A DNA stretch of 64,000 bases from contig NZ_CYSF01000015.1 in the NCBI RefSeq assembly GCF_001458435.1, forward strand, positions 21,155 through 85,154. The letters run 5' to 3'. Of the stretch, positions 7,971 through 18,174 are shown one piece after another; within the stretch, counting starts at the first letter, position 1, and every line of letters begins with the position of its first letter. The translations under genes and the position numbers were made by a program. Below the pieces are notes generated by a model. That model had not been told where the DNA came from and did no database searches. It worked only from the letters and a program-made list of their open reading frames with translations. The DNA is from Thalassovita mediterranea. GTDB lineage: Bacteria; Pseudomonadota; Alphaproteobacteria; Rhodobacterales; Rhodobacteraceae.

Positions 7971-9584
7971 GTGATTACACTTGCCGATATCGTAATTATC
8001 GGAACCACTTCGTTGGCAACCTCTGCTCTGGCGTATTTAGCGATGCGGCGGGCACCTTCTGCGACGACTGCGGCTGTAAATTCTACTGAAACTTGCGCGG
8101 TATTTCTGTTCGACGGCGAGGTCCTGATCGACACCAATCAAGAGGGAGAGGTTTTTTTAACCTCATTCGGTGTGGCAAACCGAAACTGGACCACAGTGTA
8201 CCAAGTGCTTTCTCTTCGCTTTCCGACCATGCCCATTCATCAGCCAGACACGCCGGTTCTGTTGCCGATGATCCTAGAGTCACAGGATGCAGGCAGCACA
8301 TCGCGCCTCTACATTGAGCAGGCAGGAGAACGCATTCGCCTGCGCCTGAAAGAAACCCCCATCGCCCCGCGCAGTGTGACCGATCTATACCGCCAGCGCG
8401 GTTGGGAAGGGCAACTTAGCCGGCTGCGCAACGCGGTAAACAACGCCCCCTATCCGATTTGGCAAACCACCACCAATGGCCGCATTCTTTGGGCAAATAC
8501 CGCTTATCAAAACCTGATGGAGGCCTGCGATCAAAACATCACGCAAGATGCGCAGGGGGTACACTATCCAAATTTGTTCCAATTGCCGGGACGCGGCTGT
8601 TTGCAACGCGACCGTTACCGCGCCTGTGTCGCGCTGGCACCCGGTCAGGAAACCCTATGGTACGAAATCAACGCGGTGCGCAGTGAACTGCATACAATGC
8701 ACTACGCCACTGACATCAATGCCATCGTCCAAAGTGAAAAGACGCAGCGCGAATTTGTGCAGACACTGACCAAAACCTTTGCGCAGCTATCCATTGGGTT
8801 GGCGGTGTTTGATCGCAAACGAGAACTGACACTGTTCAATCCAGCCCTCACCGATCTGACAGGTCTGGCACCAGCCTTTCTTGCTTCAAAACCCAGCTTG
8901 CGCAGCCTGTTTGACGCCCTGAGGGACGCCCAGATGATGCCTGAACCACGCGACTACCAAAGCTGGCACGAGAACCTTGATGCCCTGACGGACGCGGCAC
9001 TGGATGGGCGGTATACGGAAACCTGGAACCTCCCAACGGGCCAGATGTATCGGATTTCCGGCCGCCCGCATCCTGACGGGGCGATCGTATTTCTCTTCGA
9101 AGACATCAGCGCAGAAATGTCGCTAAACCGGCGGTTCCGCGCAGATATGCAGCTGAACCAATCCGTACTTGATCAATACACACATCCAATCGCCGTGTTT
9201 TCTGCAAATGGTACGCTACACCTTAAAAATGCCGCCTATGACGCCCAGTGGCCCATGCCAGATGACATCCGTGATGGGGCCATTCAAATTGATCAACGAC
9301 CAGAGCAGATCACCGATCTGATGCACAATATATCCCGCTGGCAGAAACATGATGCGAATGGGATCGATTGGCACGCATTGACCGCACAGGTTGCAGAAAT
9401 CGGGCCAGAGGTACTATCCGGGTGTCACGTCACGCTGGACGATGGCACACCACGCTCAATCTGGGTGCGCAAATTGCCGGACGGGGCAACACTGATCTGT
9501 TTCGGGATCAACGGATCACATGCTCAATTGGTGAAATCCGCCCAGCGCCAAGCCATTGGTGAAACGGCCTCTTGCAGCGACTGA
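7971..9584 (+). CDS. PAS-repeat membrane protein, probable DivL relative lacking the kinase domain
   Basis: A 537-residue protein with one N-terminal transmembrane helix (about residues 6-25) and at least three PAS-like segments near 150-260, 265-385 and 400-520. The GTG at 7971 is chosen because GGAGG lies 7 bases upstream. In Alphaproteobacteria the gene before tsaE at this locus is usually divL, an atypical kinase that signals to CckA and CtrA. The PAS content and PAS spacing fit DivL, but DivL has about 200-250 more residues forming HisKA-like and ATPase domains. Here the frame ends and tsaE begins 22 bases later, so that half is missing and cannot be restored by a nearby frameshift. DivL identity is an inference from position. 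Confidence 0.7.
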   Translation: MITLADIVIIGTTSLATSALAYLAMRRAPSATTAAVNSTETCAVFLFDGEVLIDTNQEGEVFLTSFGVANRNWTTVYQVLSLRFPTMPIHQPDTPVLLPMILESQDAGSTSRLYIEQAGERIRLRLKETPIAPRSVTDLYRQRGWEGQLSRLRNAVNNAPYPIWQTTTNGRILWANTAYQNLMEACDQNITQDAQGVHYPNLFQLPGRGCLQRDRYRACVALAPGQETLWYEINAVRSELHTMHYATDINAIVQSEKTQREFVQTLTKTFAQLSIGLAVFDRKRELTLFNPALTDLTGLAPAFLASKPSLRSLFDALRDAQMMPEPRDYQSWHENLDALTDAALDGRYTETWNLPTGQMYRISGRPHPDGAIVFLFEDISAEMSLNRRFRADMQLNQSVLDQYTHPIAVFSANGTLHLKNAAYDAQWPMPDDIRDGAIQIDQRPEQITDLMHNISRWQKHDANGIDWHALTAQVAEIGPEVLSGCHVTLDDGTPRSIWVRKLPDGATLICFGINGSHAQLVKSAQRQAIGETASCSD

Positions 9585-9606
9585 CGCAACCGATATTGTT
9601 GTGACC

Positions 9607-10080
9607 ATGCTGTCCCTACACCTCCCTTCGGCTGAGGCCACCGCCGATCTGGCGCGCCACCTCGCCCCCCGTCTGCGCCCCGGCGATACCCTCTTGCTGG
9701 AGGGTGGGATCGGCGCCGGAAAAACCCATTTTGCCCGCAGCTTGATTCAATCCCTGATGGCAGACGTAGAGGATATCCCATCCCCCACCTTTACGCTGGT
9801 ACAGGTCTATGACGGGCCTGAATTTGACGGGCAGGGATGCGAAATTTGGCACAGCGACCTCTACCGATTGTCCGATCCAGATGAGGCGGTCGAATTAGGG
9901 CTGGAAGAGGCCTTTGAAACCGCGATCTGTCTGGTGGAATGGCCCGACCGATTGGCGGAACTGGCGCCCGAAAATGCCCTGCACATGGCGTTTTCTGTGG
10001 CCGACGAAGAGGCGCGCGATCTGGTGCTGACGTGGCAGGATGCCCGTTGGGATGCACGGCTGGACGGGATCAAACCATGA
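9607..10080 (+). CDS. tsaE: tRNA threonylcarbamoyladenosine ATPase TsaE
   Basis: A 157-residue ATPase that works with TsaB and TsaD to make the t6A37 modification on ANN-decoding tRNAs. The Walker A motif GGIGAGKTHF is at 33-42, followed by the family segments SPTFTLVQVYDG and HSDLYRLSDPDE and the late motif CLVEWPDR. The ATG at 9607 is chosen by homology; no clear ribosome binding site precedes it, which suggests coupling to the upstream gene. It overlaps amgK by four bases (ATGA). Confidence 0.95.
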   Translation: MLSLHLPSAEATADLARHLAPRLRPGDTLLLEGGIGAGKTHFARSLIQSLMADVEDIPSPTFTLVQVYDGPEFDGQGCEIWHSDLYRLSDPDEAVELGLEEAFETAICLVEWPDRLAELAPENALHMAFSVADEEARDLVLTWQDARWDARLDGIKP

Positions 10081-11084
10081 CCCGCAGCATCCCCGCGTTT
10101 CTGGCCACAACCGACTGGGCAGATGCCACACGCCGCCCACTGGCAGGCGATGCCTCAAACCGGCGCTACGAACGTCTGCATATGGGCGACAGCTCCGCCG
10201 TCCTGATGGACGCCCCGCCAGATCGTGGCGAAGACGTGCGTCCCTTTGTGCAAATCGCCGGCCACCTCAACGCGCTTGGCCTGTCGGCGCCTGCAATCCT
10301 CGCTGCAGATCCCGAAAACGGCTTCCTCCTGCTGGAGGATTTCGGCGACGCCCTGCTGGCACGTTTAGTGGCTGATGATCCGGCGGTGCAGATCCCGCTC
10401 TACACCGCTGCAACGGATGTGTTGATCACCCTGCACCGCTCACCAGCGCCCGCGGGGGTGGAGGCATTTACCCCCACCGTCATGTCCGATCTGATCGCGC
10501 CCCTATGGGATTGGTATCTGGGCCAAGGCACAGTGCAGCCCCAGCTGCAGAAGCAGTTTTCGACCCTATTCCTGCCTATATTGCAGCAATACGCCAACAA
10601 CACCTCGGTCATGATCCTGCGCGATTATCATGCGGAAAACTTGATCCACCTGCCGGATCGTGCAGGCGCGGCGCAGATGGGCCTGCTGGATTTTCAGGAC
10701 GCCAAAGCCGGGCATGTGGCCTATGATCTCGTCTCCCTCCTCCAGGATGCGCGCCGCGATGTGGCGCCGGAGGTCGAGGCACAGATGATCGACCATTACC
10801 TGTCCGAAACGGGCATCGAGCGCGACAGTTTCACCGCCGCCTACGCCACGCTGGGCCTACAACGCAACCTGCGCATCCTTGGTGTGTTGACCCGACTGTG
10901 TCTGCATGGCGGCAAGGCACATTACGTCGATTTTCTGCCCCGCGTCTGGGGCTATGTCCTGCGCGATCTGGACCACCCTGCGCTCGCCCCATTGGCGCCG
11001 TTTCTGATCCAAAACCTGCCCGCGGCGACCCCTGAGTATTGCGCCACATTGAAAGCGAAGGCCGGAACATGTCCAACGCCCTGA
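10077..11084 (+). CDS. amgK: N-acetylmuramate/N-acetylglucosamine kinase AmgK
   Basis: A 335-residue aminoglycoside-phosphotransferase-fold kinase. In Pseudomonas and Caulobacter the homologue phosphorylates the anomeric carbon of MurNAc and GlcNAc in peptidoglycan recycling. The catalytic loop is visible as LRDYHAENLIHL and the metal-binding aspartate as GLLDFQDAKAGHVAYDL. The start overlaps the tsaE stop (ATGA) and the end overlaps murU by 16 bases, indicating one transcript. Assignment to AmgK rests on fold plus the following murU gene. Confidence 0.87.
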   Translation: MTRSIPAFLATTDWADATRRPLAGDASNRRYERLHMGDSSAVLMDAPPDRGEDVRPFVQIAGHLNALGLSAPAILAADPENGFLLLEDFGDALLARLVADDPAVQIPLYTAATDVLITLHRSPAPAGVEAFTPTVMSDLIAPLWDWYLGQGTVQPQLQKQFSTLFLPILQQYANNTSVMILRDYHAENLIHLPDRAGAAQMGLLDFQDAKAGHVAYDLVSLLQDARRDVAPEVEAQMIDHYLSETGIERDSFTAAYATLGLQRNLRILGVLTRLCLHGGKAHYVDFLPRVWGYVLRDLDHPALAPLAPFLIQNLPAATPEYCATLKAKAGTCPTP

Positions 11085-11776
11085 TGTCTGATCGAATGCC
11101 CGATACCGTCATGCTCTTCGCCGCCGGATTTGGCACCCGCATGGGCGCGCTGACCGCTGATCGCCCGAAGCCGTTGGTGCCGGTGAACGGCCGCGCGCTG
11201 ATTGATCATGCGCTGGATCTGGTGGACAGCGCTGGCGTGCCCAACACCGTGGTCAACCTGCACTATCGCGGGCAAATGATCCGCGATCATCTGGTAGGGC
11301 GAGAGATCACCTTTGCCGAAGAGCCAGAGATCCTTGAAACCGGCGGTGGACTGAAGGCCGCGCTGTCGCTTATCGGAGCCGGGCCGGTATTAACCCTCAA
11401 CTCTGACGCGATATGGCAGGGGCCGAATCCGATTGAGATGCTGCGCGCCGCATGGGACCCCGAAACGATGGACGCGCTGATGGTGCTGATCCCGCCCGCG
11501 CAGGCGCGTGGCTATCAAGGGCAGGGCGATTTTCACCGCGCTGACAATGGCCAGCTGACCCGTGGTGCACGCGCGATTTACGGCGGCGTACAAATCCTGA
11601 AAACCGATGGTCTGGCGTTGATCGATCAGACGGCGTTTTCGCTGAACCTGCTGTGGGATCAGATGCTGGGGGCAGGGCGCCTCTACGGCATCACCTACCC
11701 CGGCACATGGTGCGATGTCGGCAATCCCGCCGGCCTGAAATTGGCCGAGCAGATGTTGGAGGATACCGATGTTTAA
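11069..11776 (+). CDS. murU: N-acetylmuramate-1-phosphate uridylyltransferase MurU-type
   Basis: A 235-residue sugar-1-phosphate nucleotidyltransferase. The N-terminal nucleotide-binding signature is AAGFGTRMGALTADRPKPLV, followed by ETGGGLKAAL and the metal-binding LNSDAIW. With AmgK it would convert free MurNAc to UDP-MurNAc, bypassing de novo synthesis. Mannose-1-phosphate guanylyltransferase is the general-family alternative; the adjacent amgK decides for MurU. The ATG at 11069 is chosen (AAGG seven bases upstream); ATGs at 11084 and 11096 are possible. It overlaps addB by 8 bases. Confidence 0.85.
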   Translation: MSNALMSDRMPDTVMLFAAGFGTRMGALTADRPKPLVPVNGRALIDHALDLVDSAGVPNTVVNLHYRGQMIRDHLVGREITFAEEPEILETGGGLKAALSLIGAGPVLTLNSDAIWQGPNPIEMLRAAWDPETMDALMVLIPPAQARGYQGQGDFHRADNGQLTRGARAIYGGVQILKTDGLALIDQTAFSLNLLWDQMLGAGRLYGITYPGTWCDVGNPAGLKLAEQMLEDTDV

Positions 11777-14717
11777 GCCCAGCGATCGCCCCCGCGTCTA
11801 TGGCGTGCCCTCTGGCGCGGACTTCCCCAAAACGCTGGTGCAAGGATTGATGACCCGCACCGATCCCGCGCAGCCAGAGGCATTGGCCAGCGCCCATGTG
11901 CTGGTGAACTCCACCCGTATGGCGCGGCGGGTGCGGCAGGTCTTTGACGCTGGCCCCGCGCTACTGCTGCCACGTCTGGGTTTGGTAACCGATCCTGCCC
12001 GCACACTTGATAGCGCCCGCGCATTGCCTGACCTGCCCGACGCCGTATCGCCCCTGCGTCGCCGTTTGGAACTGACACAGCTGGTGTCGCAACTACTGGA
12101 CAGTCAGCCAGATCTGGCGCCGCGTGCCTCTCTCTATGATCTGTCGGACAGTCTGGCCGCCCTGCTGGATGAAATGCACGGCGAAGGCGTTGAACCCGAC
12201 GCGCTGCGCCAGCTGGATGTCAGCGATGAAAGCGGCCACTGGCAGCGCGCGCTCAGCTTTCTGGATATTGTGCAGCACTATTTCAGCGACACGTTAGAGG
12301 CACCGGATAAGGGAACCCGCGCCCGGATGATGGTAAACGCGCTGGCCGATCACTGGACCGTCGCGCCGCCAGAGCATCCGCTGATCATCGCGGGATCGAC
12401 AGGGTCGCGCGGCACCACCATGTTGCTGATGAAGGCGGTGGCGAAACTGCCGCAAGGGGCCATCGTGTTGCCCGGATTTGATTTCGACATGTCACCGCAG
12501 GGCTGGGCGGACCTAAAGGACGCGCTAACTAGCGAGGATCACCCACAATACCGCTACGCCAAACTGCTGGATGAGCTGGACCTGACCCCGCAAGAGGTGG
12601 AGCCATGGCACGGCCACCACGCCCCCAGCGTGGCCCGCAACAAGCTGGTGTCACTGGCCCTACGCCCCGCCCCCGTGACCGATCAATGGTTGGAAGAGGG
12701 GCCAAAGCTGGAGCATCTGGCTGACGCATTTGCCAATGTCACATTGGTCGAGGCGCAATCGCAACGCGACGAAGCGCTGGCCATTGCCCTGCGCCTGCGA
12801 CAAGCGGCGGAGGAGGGCACAACCGCCGCGCTCATCACCCCTGATCGGATGCTGACCCGTCAGGTCAGCGCCGCGCTCAGTCGTTGGAATATCACACCGG
12901 ACGACAGTGCAGGTATCCCACTGCAACTGACCGCGCCGGGGCGGTTCCTGCGCCATGTTTCGGCTCTATTCCACCGTAAATTGACGTCCGAGGCCTTGCT
13001 GGTCCTATTGATGCACCCGCTGTGTCACACCGGCGGCGCTCGCGGTCAGCACCTGCTATTAACGCGTGAGCTGGAACTGATGATCCGTCGCCGCGGCATG
13101 CCGTTTCCTGATGCCGAGGTACTGCGCACTTGGGCCATCGCACGCGATGAAGAGATGGCGGAGCCTTGGGTCAACTGGATCATCGAGTGTTTCCTCAACC
13201 GTGATGAAGGCGGCAAGCAGATGCTGGCGCAGCATCTGGATGCGCACCTGACGCTGGCCGAACAAATCGCCGCCGGCTGCGCCCCTGAACGCGATAGCGA
13301 GTTGTGGCAGGAACAACCGGGCCGCGCCGCGCGTGCCACCGTTGATCGCTTGCTAGAGGATGCCGATGCGGGCGGCGAACTGTCGCCGCTGGATTACGCC
13401 GATCTGTTCGGCGCGGTGCTGTCGCAGGGCGAATTGCGCAACCCTGATGAACCGCATCCGAACATCCTGATCTGGGGCACGCTGGAGGCCCGCGTTCAGG
13501 GCGCTGATCTGGTCATTCTGGGTGGTTTGAATGAGGCCGCTTGGCCGGAAGTGCCCAGTCCCGATCCGTGGCTCAACCGCAAAATGCGCCATGATGCGGG
13601 CCTGTTGCTGCCGGAACGGCGAATTGGCCTGTCGGCGCATGATTTCCAACAGGCGATTGGCGCGCCAGAGGTGTGGCTGACACGTTCGGTCCGATCCGAT
13701 GATGCGGAAACCGTACCATCACGATGGCTGAACCGGATGGTGAACCTGATGACCGGCCTGCCGAAACAGGGCGGCGTTGACGCGCTAGATGACGCCCGTT
13801 CACGCGGCCAAGACTGGCTGGCCATGGCGCGCAAACTGGAGGAGCCGGGCAAAACCGCCCCCGCCCCGCGCCCCTCGCCCCGTCCGCCTGTTGCCGCACG
13901 TCCGCGCAAACTGTCAGTGACCGAAATTCAGCGCCTGATCCGCGACCCTTATGCGATCTACGCCAAACATGTGCTGCGCCTGCGTCCGCTGGACCCGCTG
14001 ATGCGCGCGCCGGATGCGCTGCTGCGCGGGATCGTTACCCACACGGTGCTGGAACAATTCATCGACGACACACAGGCCGACCCTGCCCATATGACCGCCG
14101 ACCATCTGCGCAGCCTGACGGGTGCGATCCTTGCCGAAAACGTGCCATGGCCTGATACCCGCACCCTGTGGGAGGCGCGCATTCACCGCATCGCCGATTG
14201 GTTCGTCGCAACCGAGGTCGAACGCCGCAAACGTGCCACGCCGACGTATTTTGAGGAGAAGGGCGAGCTGCGCCTGAAGGATCAGGATTTCACCCTGACC
14301 GCCCGCGCCGACCGGATTGATATCGACGATATGGGCCGCGCCCACATCTATGACTACAAAACCGGCACGCCCCCCACGGCCAAGGCGCAGATCGCCTTTA
14401 ACAAACAGTTGCTGCTAGAGGCAGCGATGGTCAGTCAGGGCGCCTTTGAAAAGCTGGGCTTTGCCGATGTGTCCCGCGCGCTGTTCATCGGTCTGGGTGC
14501 CAAACCGGCCGAGGTCTACGCGCCCCTAGACGATGAACCGGTCGAGCGTGTCTGGGAGAAGTTTGAAAAGCTGATCACCCGCTATTTCGACCCCACACAG
14601 GGCTACACCGCGCGGCGTGCGCTGTTCAAAGATGATGATTTTGCCGAATATGACCAGCTGTCGCGCTTTGGCGAATGGGATGTGACCAGCACATCAGAGG
14701 CGGAGGATCTGTCATGA
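11769..14717 (+). CDS. addB: Double-strand break repair protein AddB
   Basis: A 982-residue subunit of the AddAB helicase-nuclease that processes double-strand DNA ends for RecA. The N-terminal two thirds are a degenerate UvrD-like helicase module. The C-terminal nuclease domain (about residues 715-960) has the PD-(D/E)XK signature in LTARADRIDIDDMG and YDYKTGTPP. The cysteines that hold the Fe-S cluster in Firmicutes AddB are not visible around this domain, as is usual in Alphaproteobacteria. It overlaps murU by 8 bases and addA by four. Confidence 0.95.
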   Translation: MFKPSDRPRVYGVPSGADFPKTLVQGLMTRTDPAQPEALASAHVLVNSTRMARRVRQVFDAGPALLLPRLGLVTDPARTLDSARALPDLPDAVSPLRRRLELTQLVSQLLDSQPDLAPRASLYDLSDSLAALLDEMHGEGVEPDALRQLDVSDESGHWQRALSFLDIVQHYFSDTLEAPDKGTRARMMVNALADHWTVAPPEHPLIIAGSTGSRGTTMLLMKAVAKLPQGAIVLPGFDFDMSPQGWADLKDALTSEDHPQYRYAKLLDELDLTPQEVEPWHGHHAPSVARNKLVSLALRPAPVTDQWLEEGPKLEHLADAFANVTLVEAQSQRDEALAIALRLRQAAEEGTTAALITPDRMLTRQVSAALSRWNITPDDSAGIPLQLTAPGRFLRHVSALFHRKLTSEALLVLLMHPLCHTGGARGQHLLLTRELELMIRRRGMPFPDAEVLRTWAIARDEEMAEPWVNWIIECFLNRDEGGKQMLAQHLDAHLTLAEQIAAGCAPERDSELWQEQPGRAARATVDRLLEDADAGGELSPLDYADLFGAVLSQGELRNPDEPHPNILIWGTLEARVQGADLVILGGLNEAAWPEVPSPDPWLNRKMRHDAGLLLPERRIGLSAHDFQQAIGAPEVWLTRSVRSDDAETVPSRWLNRMVNLMTGLPKQGGVDALDDARSRGQDWLAMARKLEEPGKTAPAPRPSPRPPVAARPRKLSVTEIQRLIRDPYAIYAKHVLRLRPLDPLMRAPDALLRGIVTHTVLEQFIDDTQADPAHMTADHLRSLTGAILAENVPWPDTRTLWEARIHRIADWFVATEVERRKRATPTYFEEKGELRLKDQDFTLTARADRIDIDDMGRAHIYDYKTGTPPTAKAQIAFNKQLLLEAAMVSQGAFEKLGFADVSRALFIGLGAKPAEVYAPLDDEPVERVWEKFEKLITRYFDPTQGYTARRALFKDDDFAEYDQLSRFGEWDVTSTSEAEDLS

Positions 14718-17700
14718 ATAGTCCTGTCATTCAGCGCAATGAAGCCACCGAAAAACAGGTGCAGGCGGCGCGCCCCAACCATTCCACTTGGCTATCCGCC
14801 AACGCGGGATCGGGCAAAACCCGCGTGTTGACCGACCGTGTTGCGCGACTGCTGCTAGAGGATGTGCAACCCCAACACATCCTGTGTCTGACCTACACCA
14901 AGGCCGCCGCGTCCGAGATGCAGAACCGGCTGTTCAAACGCCTTGGCGAATGGGCGATGCTGGGCGACGACGCGTTGCGCAACCAGCTGAGCGATCTGGG
15001 TGTTGCCGGTAACGTCAGTGATGAGGATCTGCGCGGTGCCCGCACCCTCTTTGCCCGCGCGATTGAAACGCCGGGTGGGTTGAAAATTCAGACCATCCAC
15101 TCTTTCTGCTCCTCCCTGCTGCGGCGTTTCCCGCTAGAGGCCCGCGTCAGCCCCCAATTTGCCGAAATGGAAGACCGCGCTGCCGCCCTACTGCGGGCCG
15201 AGATTGTGCAAGAGCTGGCAGAGGGCGACCATGCCCCCGTGGTGCAACGTCTGGCGCAGTATTTTTCCGGCGAGGACTTTGAAGGCCTAACGGCGGCCAT
15301 CGTCCACAAACGCGCCGCCTTGGCCGAACCGTTGGATCATCCGGGCGTCATGTCCCTGTTCGATCTGCCGCCCGATTTCGACACTGTTTCACTGGAAAAG
15401 AACGTTTTTCTGGGGGATGAGGACGACCTGATCGCCGCCCTTTTGCCCTATCTAGATGCGGGCAGCAGCACCGATCAAAAGGCCGCAACAACCCTGCGGC
15501 TGATCCCTGAACTGTCGCTGAAAACCCTGCCGATGCTGGAAAAGCTGTTCCTGTTTGGCGGCACCGCAGCCTCCCCCTATGGGGCGAAAATCGGCAAGTT
15601 CCCGACCAAGAAAACCCAAACCGCGCTGGGAACGCTGCAGCCGAAACTCGACGATTTCATGCGCCGGGTCGAAGATGCCCGCGCCCGCCGTCTGGCGCTG
15701 GCTGCGGCGCAGAAAACGCTCATCTTGCACGAATTTGCCGCGCTGTTCCTGCCCGCCTATGAGCGACGCAAACAGCTTATGGGCTGGCTCGACTTCGACG
15801 ATCTGATCCTCAAGGCACGCGATCTGCTGACCGATCCGGCGGTGGCCGCGTGGGTTCTCTACCGTTTGGATGGCGGCATTGATCACATTCTGGTGGATGA
15901 GGCGCAGGATACCAGCCCCGCCCAGTGGAAGGTGATCGAACTCTTGGCGCAGGAGTTTACCTCGGGCGAGGGCGCGCGCACGGACAAGGAACGCACGATC
16001 TTTGTGGTCGGCGATAAAAAACAGTCGATCTATTCGTTCCAAGGCGCCGATCCGCGTGAATTTGACCGGATGCAGGCGGAATTTGCCGATCGTCTGGACG
16101 CCACGGACAAGCCGCTGAACGCGATGGAATTGCAGTTTTCCTTCCGCTCCTCTGCTGCGATCCTGTCGCTGGTGGATGAGGTGTTTCAGGGGCGCGATGC
16201 CTCTGGCTTCCCTGCCGGATCTGAACATCGCGCGTTCAAGGATCAGATGCCCGGCCGTGTGGACCTTTGGCCCGTGGTCGATCCCAGTCAGGAAGATGAG
16301 GACACCGAATGGGAAACCCCCGTCGACCGTCTGGGCGCGAAACACCACACCGTGCAACTGGCCGACCGCATTGCCCGCGAAATCCGCCGCATGGTGGATG
16401 AGAAAGTCACTATTCCAGCTGAAATTGGCCACTCCGGCACCTATCAGATGCGTCCTGTGAGCGAAGGCGATTTCCTCATCCTCGTGCAACGTCGATCCGC
16501 GCTGTTTGCTGAGGTAATCCGCGCCTGCAAGGAACAGAAACTGGCCATCGCGGGTGCCGACCGGCTGAAGGTGGGCGCCGAGCTGGCAGTGCGTGATCTG
16601 GCGGCGCTGATGTCCTTCCTCGCCACGCCAGAGGACGGCTATTCCCTTGCCGTGGCGCTGAAATCACCGCTCTTTGGCTGGGGGGAACAGCAATTGTTTG
16701 ACCTCTCACATCGGCGCAAGGAACGTCACCTGTGGCAGGCGCTGCGGGGCAGGCGGGCGGAGTTTCCGGCGGAACTGGCCGTACTGGACGATCTGCGCAG
16801 CAAGGCCGATTTCCTGCGGCCCTATGACCTGATCGAACGCATCCTGACCCGCCACGACGGGCGCCGCAAACTGCTGGCGCGGCTGGGGGACGAGGCCGAA
16901 GATGGCATCAACGCCTTCCTCGCCCAAGCGTTGAGTTATGAGCGTAACGCCGTTCCGTCGCTGATCGGGTTCCTGCAATGGATGGAAACCGACGAGCTGG
17001 AGATCAAGCGTCAGATGGATGCCGCATCCGACCGCATTCGGGTGATGACGGTGCATGGCTCCAAGGGGTTGGAGGCGCCGATTGTCATCATGCCCGACAC
17101 CGCCCAACGCCGCGTGCAACTGCGCGATGATCTGTTGGAACAGGACGGTCAGGTTATGTGGCGCATGGGGTCAGACCAGATGCCCGCCGCGATGCAAGAA
17201 GCCCGCGATGCACGGCTGGCCGCAGAAGAGGCAGAGCGCGACCGCCTGCTGTATGTGGCGATGACACGGGCAGAAAAATGGCTGATCGTCGCCGCAGCGG
17301 GCGATTTGGGCAAGGATGGCCGGTCGTGGTACGATCAGGTCAGCGGCGCGATGGATCGGTTGGGGGCTGCGGAACAGCCCTATGCCTTCGGCACCGGTAA
17401 ACGGTTGAGCCATGGGGATTGGAACGCAGACCTTGCGCCCACTATCGCGAAACCTGCGCAAACCGCAGTGATATTGCCCGACTGGACACAGGCAGAGGCC
17501 GCAGCGCCAGTGGCGACGCATCACACGCTCAGCCCCTCCGACCTTGGCGGGGCCAAGGCATTGGCGGGGGATGCGGGCCTTGATGAAGAGGCGGCGAAGA
17601 AACGCGGGCGACAGATCCACCTGTTGCTGGAACACCTGCCCGCAACACCGCCCGCAGACTGGGCGGCGCGCACCGCACGTCTGCTGAGCAGTGGCGAGGA

Positions 17701-18109
17701 TGCAGCCGATCCCGCCGATCATCCCGCCCTATTGGCAGAGGCGGCGCAGGTTCTAACAGCTGAAACGCTGAAACCATTGTTTGATCCCTCTGCGCTGGCA
17801 GAGGTGTCGGTCACCGCAAATCTGGACGCGCTGAACGGTCAGCGTATTCACGGCACCATCGACCGGCTGGTGATCACCCCGGATCGCGTGCTGGCCGTTG
17901 ATTTCAAAACAAACGCCACCGTACCCGCCAAAGCGCAAGACTGCCCGCTGGGCCTATTGCGGCAGATGGGGGCCTATGCCCATGCGTTGAAACAGATTTA
18001 CCCGGATCGACAGGTACAAACCGCCCTCTTGTGGACGCGCAACGCCACGCTGATGGAACTGCCTGACACATTGATCACAGAGGCGTTGGTGGGGGTGACG
18101 GCGTCTTGA
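14714..18109 (+). CDS. addA: Double-strand break repair helicase AddA
   Basis: A 1131-residue UvrD-type helicase with a C-terminal RecB-like nuclease. Walker A is ANAGSGKTRVLT (29-40), followed by motif Ia CLTYTKAAASEM, Walker B LVDEAQDTSP, VGDKKQSIYSFQGAD, the late helicase motif VMTVHGSKGLEAP and TRAEKW. The nuclease motif is LAVDFKTNA near residue 1055. The ATG at 14714 overlaps the addB stop (ATGA) and GGAGG lies just upstream. Partner of AddB. Confidence 0.96.
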   Translation: MNSPVIQRNEATEKQVQAARPNHSTWLSANAGSGKTRVLTDRVARLLLEDVQPQHILCLTYTKAAASEMQNRLFKRLGEWAMLGDDALRNQLSDLGVAGNVSDEDLRGARTLFARAIETPGGLKIQTIHSFCSSLLRRFPLEARVSPQFAEMEDRAAALLRAEIVQELAEGDHAPVVQRLAQYFSGEDFEGLTAAIVHKRAALAEPLDHPGVMSLFDLPPDFDTVSLEKNVFLGDEDDLIAALLPYLDAGSSTDQKAATTLRLIPELSLKTLPMLEKLFLFGGTAASPYGAKIGKFPTKKTQTALGTLQPKLDDFMRRVEDARARRLALAAAQKTLILHEFAALFLPAYERRKQLMGWLDFDDLILKARDLLTDPAVAAWVLYRLDGGIDHILVDEAQDTSPAQWKVIELLAQEFTSGEGARTDKERTIFVVGDKKQSIYSFQGADPREFDRMQAEFADRLDATDKPLNAMELQFSFRSSAAILSLVDEVFQGRDASGFPAGSEHRAFKDQMPGRVDLWPVVDPSQEDEDTEWETPVDRLGAKHHTVQLADRIAREIRRMVDEKVTIPAEIGHSGTYQMRPVSEGDFLILVQRRSALFAEVIRACKEQKLAIAGADRLKVGAELAVRDLAALMSFLATPEDGYSLAVALKSPLFGWGEQQLFDLSHRRKERHLWQALRGRRAEFPAELAVLDDLRSKADFLRPYDLIERILTRHDGRRKLLARLGDEAEDGINAFLAQALSYERNAVPSLIGFLQWMETDELEIKRQMDAASDRIRVMTVHGSKGLEAPIVIMPDTAQRRVQLRDDLLEQDGQVMWRMGSDQMPAAMQEARDARLAAEEAERDRLLYVAMTRAEKWLIVAAAGDLGKDGRSWYDQVSGAMDRLGAAEQPYAFGTGKRLSHGDWNADLAPTIAKPAQTAVILPDWTQAEAAAPVATHHTLSPSDLGGAKALAGDAGLDEEAAKKRGRQIHLLLEHLPATPPADWAARTARLLSSGEDAADPADHPALLAEAAQVLTAETLKPLFDPSALAEVSVTANLDALNGQRIHGTIDRLVITPDRVLAVDFKTNATVPAKAQDCPLGLLRQMGAYAHALKQIYPDRQVQTALLWTRNATLMELPDTLITEALVGVTAS

Positions 18110-18174
18110 CCTCCTGAAACCGGATACCTACGTTCTGCCCAACGACACATTCAACTTTCTCTAGGAGAACCACC

